Assembly (NCBI GenBank): GCA_946886185.1
Contig: CAMPIC010000130.1
Span: 1 to 7,480 of the forward strand
DNA length: 7,480 nucleotides
Direction of reading: 5' to 3'
Source of the DNA: an uncultured bacterium
GTDB taxonomy: Bacteria > Eisenbacteria > RBG-16-71-46 > CAIMUX01
The first letter of the stretch is position 1, and the number at the start of each line of letters is the position of its first letter. Below, piece by piece: positions 1 through 6,312 of the stretch. The notes below the pieces were generated by a model. It was not told the origin of the DNA, did not search any database, and saw only the letters and a list, made by a program, of their open reading frames with translations. A program made the translations under genes and the position numbers.

Positions 1-1940
1 ATCACGGTCTCGACGACGATGTCATCGAAGGCGATCCGGTACGTGTCTCCAGTCAGTTGGCTCGGATCGATCACCGTCGGGATGACATCAGCCGACCCCT
101 CGCCGGATACATGAACGGCTTCCAGGACATCGTCTGACACCGACCCGAAAACCACGCCTGCAGGAGGATTCTGGGGGACCACTGTGATTGGGATGAACGA
201 GCTTTCCAAGGTGCGGAACCCCGCCACCGCTTCATCACCGAAGGAGTAGGCGCTGACCAGGTAGTAATACTCCTTGCCGTTGCGCAAGCCGCCGCCGTTG
301 ATGAAGTCCTCGCGCACCGTGATGCGGCGGCTCACCCCGCTATCCGCACCGAACTGCACCGGCCGATTCACGACCACGCCCGACTCCGGGTCGAACTGAT
401 CGTCGAAGACGATCCCGATGCCGTTGTTGACGTCGAACGTCGCAACGAGCGCGCGCTCCGCGGACGGATCCGGCGAGGCGAGCTGGTACACGTTGTATCC
501 TTCGAACTCATAGCCGGGCTCGTCGTAATGCACTTCCGACGTATCGCCCCAGGAGAACGAAATCGCCTCATCCAAGCTCGCGGCATGTACCACCGGAGGC
601 GGCGGAGCCGAAGGAAGCACGAAGTTATTGTCGAAGGCAGTCTGCGCGAAGAGGTCGTTGAACTTCATCGCGGTGATGCTGGTGAGACGGTCGCGGCCCT
701 GGCCGACGATGACCGCGCACACCACCTCCTGCACTCCCGGCTCGCCCACCTCGGGCGTGCCGTCGCCGTCGGTGTCGGTCCACGGTTCCATTCGGAACGG
801 TCCGGCCGAGAGCATCAGACGCCGGTCGGCGGGGTTGCTGTCGAGCCAACCGGTGCGCGCGACCGGATCGCCTGCCAACTGGAAACGGGTGATCTCGCCG
901 GTCGTCGGATCCACCACGGGATCTCCGTTCCGTTCGAGCCCCAGCATGTAGTTGTACGTGTCCTGGGCGCTCGAAGGGTCGGTTCCGTTGATGTACTTGT
1001 TGAAGGAGGCCATCGGCAGGTTGCGGAACCCCGGGAGCGGCTGGCCGCTCACGAGCGCCGTGTCTCCTTCCGAAGGCACGACCGGGCCCTGGAAAAAGTC
1101 GATTCCGACTGCGGGAGGATTGGGACTGTAGACATTGTCGCGGTTGGTCGCGTTGTAGCAATACCCGAGAGACAGCAAGGTGTCGGAGCCGACCAGATCG
1201 TCCGCGGCGCCTCCCAGGTCCGGGTCAGACCAGATCGAGACGAACGCGTCCTCCAGCGTATTGCCGCCCTTATTGACGATCAGGAACTTGAGGAAAGCCA
1301 CGTTTTCGAGTGGTCCCGAGAGGTTGAAACCGAAGGTGGTCTGCTGCACCTCGATGCCGAGCGGCGCGGTCGATCCGGCGTCGTTCGAATGCGCGCTCGT
1401 GTCGAGGTCGTGGTACACGCACCAGAGGGTCTGATCGCCGATAAGGAGGGGGTTGCCCAAGCTATCTACCGGCGCTCCGTCCTCGACCGGCCACTCCGCG
1501 TAGTCCGGGTTGTTGTTGTCGTTATCGCCGCGATTGATCTTGTACGTGCGCCAGTGGGGATTGTCCGACCAGGTCGGATCGAAGCCGCCGTCCGGGTTGA
1601 TCTTTCCGGGCACGGTTTCCCAGGAATACTCGTTCACGAAAACGCGGGTCTGGCCGTTGACCTTCGCCCCCATCCACATCCCGGCGGCGAAGATCATCCC
1701 GTTTTCGGTCCCCTTCGGATAGACCAACCCGGAAACTCCCACGGGGATGTTGTACGCGAAGGAACCATGGTTCGTCACGAACATGTCCAACGCGTTCACG
1801 TCGAACCTGGTCTCACGATCCAGGTCTTGTGGGATCGGCCCCATCTGCTCTGGTGGCGCGGCGTGCAGCGGCGACACGCCCAGTATCGAGAGGGCCAGCG
1901 CTCCTGCTGCGCCCACTCGCAACCACGGTACTCGATTCAT
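1..1940 (-). CDS. Large exported protein with fibronectin-III-like domain, C-terminus beyond window
   Basis: This frame is open from ATG at 1940 to the left window edge: 646 codons without a stop. The start is supported by GGAGG six bases upstream. Residues 1-27 form a Sec signal peptide: basic start MNRVPWLR, hydrophobic core, probable cleavage after PLHA. Residues about 28-440 are rich in Asn, Asp, Gly and aromatics, as in extracellular beta proteins, with motifs such as FAAGMWMGAKV, WSDPDLGGAADD and LDSNPADRRLMLS. A Ca-binding-like DTDGDGTPE lies near residue 390. A proline run (PPPPVV, about 445-450) leads into a fibronectin-III-like domain to about 590, with EFEGYNVYQ and NGKEYYYLVSAYSFG. 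A further beta domain then begins. Role is unknown. I infer a secreted or surface protein working with the TonB receptor encoded just upstream. The missing C-terminus may carry a sorting or FlgD-like Ig domain, which cannot be seen here. The reading frame is certain; the function is not. Confidence 0.88.
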   Translation of the reverse strand, partial: MNRVPWLRVGAAGALALSILGVSPLHAAPPEQMGPIPQDLDRETRFDVNALDMFVTNHGSFAYNIPVGVSGLVYPKGTENGMIFAAGMWMGAKVNGQTRVFVNEYSWETVPGKINPDGGFDPTWSDNPHWRTYKINRGDNDNNNPDYAEWPVEDGAPVDSLGNPLLIGDQTLWCVYHDLDTSAHSNDAGSTAPLGIEVQQTTFGFNLSGPLENVAFLKFLIVNKGGNTLEDAFVSIWSDPDLGGAADDLVGSDTLLSLGYCYNATNRDNVYSPNPPAVGIDFFQGPVVPSEGDTALVSGQPLPGFRNLPMASFNKYINGTDPSSAQDTYNYMLGLERNGDPVVDPTTGEITRFQLAGDPVARTGWLDSNPADRRLMLSAGPFRMEPWTDTDGDGTPEVGEPGVQEVVCAVIVGQGRDRLTSITAMKFNDLFAQTAFDNNFVLPSAPPPPVVHAASLDEAISFSWGDTSEVHYDEPGYEFEGYNVYQLASPDPSAERALVATFDVNNGIGIVFDDQFDPESGVVVNRPVQFGADSGVSRRITVREDFINGGGLRNGKEYYYLVSAYSFGDEAVAGFRTLESSFIPITVVPQNPPAGVVFGSVSDDVLEAVHVSGEGSADVIPTVIDPSQLTGDTYRIAFDDIVVETV

Positions 1941-1957
1941 CGGTGTCCTCCATGATC

Positions 1958-1996
1958 CCGGCCTCTCGGCCAGGCCGGCCGGCTTCCCCGGCCGGC
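1958..1996 (-). other. Two GC-rich hairpins between receptor gene and Fn3-protein gene
   Basis: Read on the minus strand, the 75-base gap holds two stem-loops. The first (1974-1996) has a perfect 9-bp stem, arms GCCGGCCGG and CCGGCCGGC, with loop GGAAG. The second (1958-1973) has arms CTGGCC and GGCCGG (one U-G pair) around GAGA, a GNRA-type tetraloop. It ends about ten bases before the GGAGG ribosome-binding site of the next gene. No U-tract follows either stem, so these do not look like intrinsic terminators. They could protect the upstream mRNA 3' end, set the expression ratio, or modulate translation of the downstream gene. Confidence 0.6.
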
Positions 1997-2015
1997 TGTC
2001 CCTTTGCCGATTCGA

Positions 2016-4895
2016 CTAGAAACTGAGCTTCAGTCCGAAACGCACCATCCGCGGAATGCTGAAGTTGTTGGGATTGTTCTCAGCAAACCGATAGAGCGCC
2101 ACGGCCTCGGGGCCATTTTGCTCGGCCCAGATGCGGCCTTCCTCGGTCGCCAGCCAGCCAGTCGAGTCTCCGCTGCCGGAGCTCTCATAGACGAAGACTT
2201 CGTTCTGCGTGTCCAGCAGGTTGAGGACCCAGACATACGCTTCCAGGTTCAATCCGCCGACCGGAATCGCGCGCGAAGCCTTGGTATCCACCTGATAGGT
2301 CCAGGGTCCATACACGGAGTTGATCGGCCCGGCGACTTCCGCTGCGGCGGAGCCGAGGGTGATCTCGTTCCAGGTGTACACCGGCGTGTACGGGAATCCG
2401 CTCGAAGCGCGGAAGAGCACGTTGACTCCGGAGTTGGCCAGCGGATAGAAGTTCCCGATCCGAGGACCGGCTGCTTCTCCGCCGCGGATGTCAGCGTTGA
2501 TGGAGAGCTTGTGCCGCTGATCGAACGCGAGCGGCGCGGTCTGGCGCGGCTGTTCTTCCGCCTGCCAGGCGATGTTCCGCTGCGTCTGCGCGCGAGAGCC
2601 GGTTCCCTTGGCGTACGACAGGCTGTAGTTGAGCCCGCCGGAAATGCCGTTCCGCTCGCGCATGCTGAGAGCGAAGTCGATCCCCTTGATCGTTCCGAAG
2701 TCGTTGTTCCGGTACGACGCGAAGCTCGACGGGTTCGACGGGATGTTCGAGACCTCGACGAGGTTGGACACGTCCTTGTAATAGGCGGTCACGTCGAGGC
2801 GCACATCCTCGTTCAAAGCCCGCGTGACTCCGACTTCGTACGCCGTCGTCTCCTGGGGAATCAGGTTCGGGTTGCCGAACGCGTAGTAGTACCCGGACAA
2901 CCGGATCTTGTACTCGAGATACCGATAGCTCGTGTACAGATCTTCCAGGTTCGGCTGCTGGATGAACTTGCCGTAGTTCGCGTGGAACAGCGTTCCCTCG
3001 GAAATCGGGAACGCGAACCCGAGCCGCGGGGAAAGCTTGTCCTGCGCGTTGGAATCGGTGAGGTCTTCGTCGTCGAGATTGGCATCCCCTTCGCGCGTCC
3101 CGAACGGGAAGTTCGGGTTCACCAGCGCCGGCGCTTTCGGATCGTAGTGGTCGTAACGCAGGCCGGCGTTCAGGACGAAGTCGTGGTACTCGAACTTGTT
3201 CTGGGCGTAGGCCGAGGCGACGATCGGCTTCTTCGGACCGTCGTCGAAACCGCCGATCGATTCGTCATCGATCTCGTTTCCGAACGGGTCGTACCCGTAG
3301 TTGACAACGTCGTCGTATCCGACGTCATCACCCAGGATCGCCTGCGTGGGCACCAGGTGGTTGTAATAGCGCAGATGATGCCGCTGCAGGTCTCCGCCGA
3401 ATTTCATGGTATTGAACTCGTTCCACTGGTGGGTCGCGTCGGCTGCGAATCCCCAGTAGCTCGACTCGCGCTTCAGGAGATCGTCCCAGATGTGGGATTC
3501 GGTCTCGGGCGTGGTCGGATCCTCGCTCAACCAGAACAGGGTCGTCTCGTCGAAGCGAGGATTTCCTACGGGCTTGAGCTCGCCGTCGACGCTGTCGTAC
3601 CGCGCGTATTCCAGCAGGTTGTCGAAGGCAAGTCCGTCTCCGCGGGTCCGGTCGGTCTTGAAGTAGTTGATCTTGAAGTCGGCGAAGGTGTTCGCCCCGA
3701 AGCTCTGCGTGAGGGTTCCGAAGTACGACTGGTTGCGGTCCTCGTACCGGGGGGTTCTCTCGATGACGAACGCGTAGGTGTGCAGGTACTCCTGCCAATC
3801 ATCGGTCGAACCGAGAGTTCCGAACTTGAGGCTGGTCCCGGGAGTGACCTTCCAGTCCAACTTCCCTTGCCAGGTGTAGCCGGAAAGTGTGTTGTTCGGG
3901 AGGATTCCGTCGCGAAGCTCGACGGGAGCGCCTTCCGGAATGATGCCCGTATCGAACTTGCGCGGAGAGCGATCTCCGTACCAGCGTCGTTCCCCGGAGG
4001 CGAAGAAGCTGATCGAGGAGTTGCCGGGGATGAGCGGACCGCCGAGCGCTACGTCATAGACGTTATAGTCGTACTTCTTGCTGCCGACCCAGTCGCCGCC
4101 CAAGTTGTCCGTCACGACGTCGATCGATCCGAAATACTCGCTTCCGCCTTCCTTTGTCACCACGTTGACGGCCCCGGACATGATCCGGCCGTACTCCGCG
4201 TTGAATCCTCCGGTATGGATCACGACCTGCTGCACCGCGTTGGTGTTGATCGAGGTCGTGGAATACCCGGTGAGCGGATCCTGCTGGGAAAATCCGTCCA
4301 CGAAGTAGGAGACTTCATTGGCGCGTCCGCCGCGCACGAACAGGACCGGATTGTTCGTGGACTCATTTCCCTGGATGTCCCCGCGGGCCGATCCCATGCT
4401 GCCGACCACGCCCGATTGGACGGAGACGGCATCCTGGTACCCACGGGTGGGAAGATTGGTGTACTGCTCCCCCTCCAGGACGCGCACCGAGGAAGTCGCG
4501 TCTCTCTGGATGAGTGGACGTTCCGACGTCACTTCCACCGGCTCCACGGTCATCACGACCGTAGGGGTGAGGCTGAAGTCGACGGTGGTGGTGAAATCGG
4601 GCGACACCAGCACGTCATTCATGATGATCGGCGTGTACCCGATGACCGTCGCCTGGACGTTGTAGGTCCCGGCCGGGACATTGAGGATCGTGTAGGACCC
4701 GTCCTCGTTCGAGGCCGCTCCCATCGTGGTGCCGACGACGATCACGTTGGCACTGGGAAGCGGAAGACCGGAGGCCGCGTCTTTCACGATCCCAGCCAGC
4801 TTGCCCGTCGTCCCCGCGGCGTGCGCGACCGACGCCGCCAGGACAGCGAGAGTCAAGCCGAGCACGCACCGGATCGAAAGCCTTGTCATGGACAT
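2016..4895 (-). CDS. Oar-like TonB-dependent outer-membrane receptor with N-terminal carboxypeptidase-regulatory-like domain
   Basis: A protein of 959 residues predicted to form an outer-membrane barrel importing or binding an unknown substrate with TonB energy. Residues 1-26 are a Sec signal peptide (MSMTRLSIRC, hydrophobic core, cleavage near VAHA). Residues about 31-112 are a carboxypeptidase-regulatory/transthyretin-like domain (GKLAGIVKDA, NEDGSYTILNVPAGTY). VEPVEVTSE near 117-125 may be the TonB-box region. The plug spans about 125-250, with LFVRGGRANEVSYFVDG and FNAEYGRIMSGAVNVVTKEG. The barrel fills the rest, with family motifs SPRLGFAFPISEGT, GNPNLIPQETTAYEVG, FGTIKGIDFALS and FDQRHKLSINAD. 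It ends RFGLKLSF; the terminal Phe fits the beta-signal read by the Bam machinery. Length fits Oar-type receptors. I chose ATG 4895, which puts a signal peptide at the very N-terminus behind an AAGGGGG run. ATG 4889 or 4910 are alternatives, and a GTG at 5033 would add an unlikely basic leader. It probably heads an operon with the Fn3 protein. The substrate cannot be read from sequence. Confidence 0.95.
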   Translation of the reverse strand: MSMTRLSIRCVLGLTLAVLAASVAHAAGTTGKLAGIVKDAASGLPLPSANVIVVGTTMGAASNEDGSYTILNVPAGTYNVQATVIGYTPIIMNDVLVSPDFTTTVDFSLTPTVVMTVEPVEVTSERPLIQRDATSSVRVLEGEQYTNLPTRGYQDAVSVQSGVVGSMGSARGDIQGNESTNNPVLFVRGGRANEVSYFVDGFSQQDPLTGYSTTSINTNAVQQVVIHTGGFNAEYGRIMSGAVNVVTKEGGSEYFGSIDVVTDNLGGDWVGSKKYDYNVYDVALGGPLIPGNSSISFFASGERRWYGDRSPRKFDTGIIPEGAPVELRDGILPNNTLSGYTWQGKLDWKVTPGTSLKFGTLGSTDDWQEYLHTYAFVIERTPRYEDRNQSYFGTLTQSFGANTFADFKINYFKTDRTRGDGLAFDNLLEYARYDSVDGELKPVGNPRFDETTLFWLSEDPTTPETESHIWDDLLKRESSYWGFAADATHQWNEFNTMKFGGDLQRHHLRYYNHLVPTQAILGDDVGYDDVVNYGYDPFGNEIDDESIGGFDDGPKKPIVASAYAQNKFEYHDFVLNAGLRYDHYDPKAPALVNPNFPFGTREGDANLDDEDLTDSNAQDKLSPRLGFAFPISEGTLFHANYGKFIQQPNLEDLYTSYRYLEYKIRLSGYYYAFGNPNLIPQETTAYEVGVTRALNEDVRLDVTAYYKDVSNLVEVSNIPSNPSSFASYRNNDFGTIKGIDFALSMRERNGISGGLNYSLSYAKGTGSRAQTQRNIAWQAEEQPRQTAPLAFDQRHKLSINADIRGGEAAGPRIGNFYPLANSGVNVLFRASSGFPYTPVYTWNEITLGSAAAEVAGPINSVYGPWTYQVDTKASRAIPVGGLNLEAYVWVLNLLDTQNEVFVYESSGSGDSTGWLATEEGRIWAEQNGPEAVALYRFAENNPNNFSIPRMVRFGLKLSF

Positions 4896-5074
4896 AGAAC
4901 CCCCTTGCATCGCTTCCCCGGACATCCGCTGTCCAAGGCCATGGCGGATACCGCGTTTGCCGAGCTCGGGCTTGGTCCCGCGAGCCGGAAAGATCCTTCT
5001 TCCCTCGGAGCGTTCGAATCCTGGAACCTGCACGGTTTCACGAAGTACGAACGAGTGTCCTTTCGGCGTGGCCC

Positions 5075-5104
5075 ACCATAGGCCGTTACCGCGAATGGTG
5101 TCAA
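5075..5104 (-). promoter_or_regulatory. Sigma70-type promoter of the TonB receptor cluster
   Basis: On the minus strand a perfect -35 hexamer TTGACA (5099-5104) is followed by an 18-base spacer and a -10 of TATGGT (5075-5080, four of six consensus matches). Transcription would start near 5066-5069 and give a leader of about 170 bases before the ATG at 4895. The TTGA of the -35 is also the end of a perfect palindrome (5101-5114), which suggests control by a dimeric DNA-binding protein. Housekeeping sigma use is assumed from other bacteria. Confidence 0.6.
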
Positions 5105-5114
5105 CCTAGGTTGA
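5101..5114. promoter_or_regulatory. Perfect 14-base palindrome overlapping the -35 box, putative operator
   Basis: TCAACCTAGGTTGA equals its own reverse complement over all 14 bases. Four of its bases form part of the receptor promoter's -35 TTGACA, so a bound dimer would block RNA polymerase. The site fits a repressor operator. The regulator is not encoded in this window and the site matches no box I can name. Confidence 0.5.
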
Positions 5115-5123
5115 TGAACCTTT

Positions 5124-5137
5124 GTGCTTTGCAGCAC
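5124..5137. repeat. Inverted repeat GTGCT-N4-AGCAC upstream of receptor promoter
   Basis: Perfect 5-base arms flank four bases, TTGC on the plus strand and GCAA on the minus strand. It lies 20 bases upstream of the -35. As RNA the minus strand would give a GNRA-capped hairpin, but the site is upstream of the predicted transcription start, so a protein-binding dyad is the likelier reading. Confidence 0.4.
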
Positions 5138-5142
5138 CATTT

Positions 5143-5156
5143 CTCAACTTCTTGAG
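5143..5156. repeat. Inverted repeat CTCAA-N4-TTGAG upstream of receptor promoter
   Basis: Perfect 5-base arms CTCAA and TTGAG flank CTTC. The core TCAA/TTGA half-sites also occur in the palindrome at 5101-5114, with four bases between the half-sites here and six there. It could be a second, weaker site for the same regulator, or an activator site. Confidence 0.4.
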
Positions 5157-5270
5157 CCAGCAGGAATTAGGGGGAAACCCCAGAGGGTGAGCGGGCGCCG
5201 TACGATCGTCGCGTCCGCTTACCGGGTTGTAAGAGCGCTCGGGGGGTTCCCGCTCCTTCCCGGGGTAGAT

Positions 5271-5313
5271 CGTCAGCCGTCCCCGCAAAGATAACTCCGG
5301 ACCGCTGCTGACG
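5271..5313. repeat. Imperfect long hairpin in the divergent intergenic region
   Basis: CGTCAGC (5271-5277) and GCTGACG (5307-5313) are perfect 7-base inverted arms. Inside them GTCC (5279-5282) can pair with GGAC (5299-5302) across an asymmetric bulge, leaving the loop CCGCAAAGATAACTCC. It could be a structured RNA element on either strand or a chance fold in GC-rich DNA. It matches no riboswitch family I could confirm. Confidence 0.25.
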
Positions 5314-5491
5314 CTATCGAAAGCTCTGCCGCGCCGCCTCGAAAGTGCCTTCCCCCTACCCGTTTTCCGCGCCCGACGGCCCGAGGCGGCGAGCTCCGGT
5401 CCCCTTGCCGTGCCCCCTCGCGACGGCTGCCCCGGGGCAAAGTGCATCGCCGACCGTGCACCGTGCCTTCCGCCCGTTTTTTCCCGCCGGA

Positions 5492-5521
5492 TTCCCACGG
5501 GATGCCGCTCTCGCGTAAAAC
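5492..5521 (+). promoter_or_regulatory. Weak candidate promoter for the pilin-type genes
   Basis: TTCCCA (5492-5497), an 18-base spacer and TAAAAC (5516-5521) each match the sigma70 hexamers at four of six positions. It lies about 150 bases upstream of the prepilin ATG. This is the best plus-strand candidate I found in the gap, but the score is poor and chance is likely. Confidence 0.18.
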
Positions 5522-5668
5522 CCTGGCACCGGACGGTTTCTGCTTCGGCCAGGGGGGCGCGCGGCCGATCTGAATGGAGAGGCACGGCCGATGCACCGTG
5601 GTGGGTTTGAGTTCGGCGGGGCCCGATGGCTCCGGACTGGCGTTCGGCTGGAAGGAGACCGCTCGACA

Positions 5669-6196
5669 ATGTCCGCACCAACTCGCGCAGAGGAGGCGTG
5701 CCCGGCGATCGCCGGCCCCTTCCGGCAGCCGGCCCTGTCTCCCCCGCGCCGCACTCGAGACGAGCAGGGGTTCACGCTCGTCGAGTTGATGATCTCAGTC
5801 TTCCTGCTGGTCGTGGGGGTGCTCGGGATCTCGCAGGTGTTCGCGCTCTCCAATCGTCACACGTCGAACGCGCGGCTGGAGACGGAGGCGAACAATCTGG
5901 TTCAGGAGATCCGCGAGAAGATCATGAGCGAGACCTTCGACGACATCGATTCGATCTTCGATGGAATCGATACCGAGGACGAAGGCTCGATTCCGCTTCC
6001 GGCGCAGGACTGGTCCGAGCATGTGGCGGAACGATTGGGCCCGGGTGCGCGCGGACGGGTCTCCGTCACTCCGTCCGAAGACGATCCGGACCTGCCGGAT
6101 GGGATGGTCCGCGTGCAAATCCGCCTCAATTGGAACGAAGCGAGCGGTTTGGTGGAGCTCCCGATGGAGTTCCTGGTCGCGAAGATCGGCGCGTAG
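5669..6196 (+). CDS. PilV-like type IV prepilin / pseudopilin
   Basis: A 175-residue minor pilin-type protein, expected to be cleaved and N-methylated by a PilD-type prepilin peptidase and assembled into a type IV pilus or type II secretion pseudopilus. The hallmark is DEQG|FTLVELMISVFLLVVG: cleavage after Gly34, Phe at +1, Glu39 at +5, then an unbroken hydrophobic helix to about residue 60. An amphipathic helix follows (NARLETEANNLVQEIREKIM). The acidic C-terminal domain includes TPSEDDPDLPDGMVRVQIRL. The order of this gene before a PilX-like gene and its short size suggest PilV. The leader of 34 residues is long and Pro/Arg-rich. I chose ATG 5669 because AAGGAG lies upstream, though its spacing (about 11 bases) is wide; ATG 5591 would give a 60-residue leader. 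No mature-region cysteines are present. The class is near certain; the PilV assignment is less so. Confidence 0.88.
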   Translation: MSAPTRAEEACPAIAGPFRQPALSPPRRTRDEQGFTLVELMISVFLLVVGVLGISQVFALSNRHTSNARLETEANNLVQEIREKIMSETFDDIDSIFDGIDTEDEGSIPLPAQDWSEHVAERLGPGARGRVSVTPSEDDPDLPDGMVRVQIRLNWNEASGLVELPMEFLVAKIGA

Positions 6197-6263
6197 CCGA
6201 ATCGGTGAGCCGGCGCTCGGGCGGGCGCGGATCGGCGGTTGACGGTGTTGCGGTTGGGCTCGG

Positions 6264-6289
6264 CTGCGGGTCGGCAGTCCGACCCGCAG
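6264..6289 (+). other. Strong 11-bp hairpin between prepilin and PilX-like genes
   Basis: Arms CTGCGGGTCGG (6264-6274) and CCGACCCGCAG (6279-6289) pair perfectly around CAGT. The stem ends seven bases before the AGGAGG of the next gene. No U-tract follows, so termination by the intrinsic route is unlikely. It may partly attenuate transcription, protect the upstream mRNA, or affect ribosome access. Confidence 0.65.
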
Positions 6290-6312
6290 GCGTTACAGGA
6301 GGCGAACACAGG

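Larger units (their letters stand above)
4896..5668. other. Divergent intergenic region of 773 bases
   Basis: This gap separates two divergent clusters. Its left part (4896 to about 5068) would be a long receptor 5' leader, about 170 bases, in which I see no recognisable riboswitch. The middle (5075-5156), less GC-rich than its surroundings, holds the receptor promoter and three dyads. The right part (5157-5668) is very GC-rich, with homopolymer G and C runs, a 7-bp inverted repeat at 5271-5313 and only a weak candidate promoter for the pilin-type genes. Short open frames here on both strands are Arg/Gly/Pro-rich, lack convincing ribosome-binding sites and are not supported as genes. Confidence 0.75.

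Noticed and set aside
528..1955. A 475-codon open frame on the plus strand opposite the Fn3 protein
   Set aside because: The minus strand has a full open frame with signal peptide, ribosome-binding site and Fn3-like domain. The plus frame is an Arg/Val-rich shadow without domains.
5005..5030. A tRNA T-arm-like stretch (GTTCGAATCC) on the plus strand
   Set aside because: The flanking five-base arms do not pair, and no acceptor, D or anticodon arm can be assembled around it.
2004..5081. A 1025-codon open frame on the plus strand opposite the receptor gene
   Set aside because: It is antisense to an unmistakable TonB receptor. The translation is Arg/Val/Glu-rich with no domain logic, and GC-biased codon use on the minus strand removes stops from this antisense frame.
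5270..5480. GCAAAG-containing stretches recalling a c-di-GMP (GEMM) riboswitch
   Set aside because: The paired GGGCAAA and GACGCAAAGCC core with its following stems could not be assembled on either strand.
5440..5482. GTGCA/TGCAC inverted repeat followed by a T-run (CCCGTTTTTTCCC) as a terminator
   Set aside because: The stem is only five bases with a ten-base loop, and the T-run is separated from it by about fifteen bases. No plus-strand gene upstream needs termination here.
5523..5543. A sigma54-like TGGCAC...TGC upstream of the prepilin
   Set aside because: The GG and GC elements do not have the required ten bases between them; the position where GC is needed reads TT.
5106..5681. A 191-codon minus-strand open frame in the divergent gap
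   Set aside because: It is Arg/Gly/Pro-rich with no recognisable domain, overlaps the receptor promoter dyads and the prepilin start, and has no convincing ribosome-binding site.
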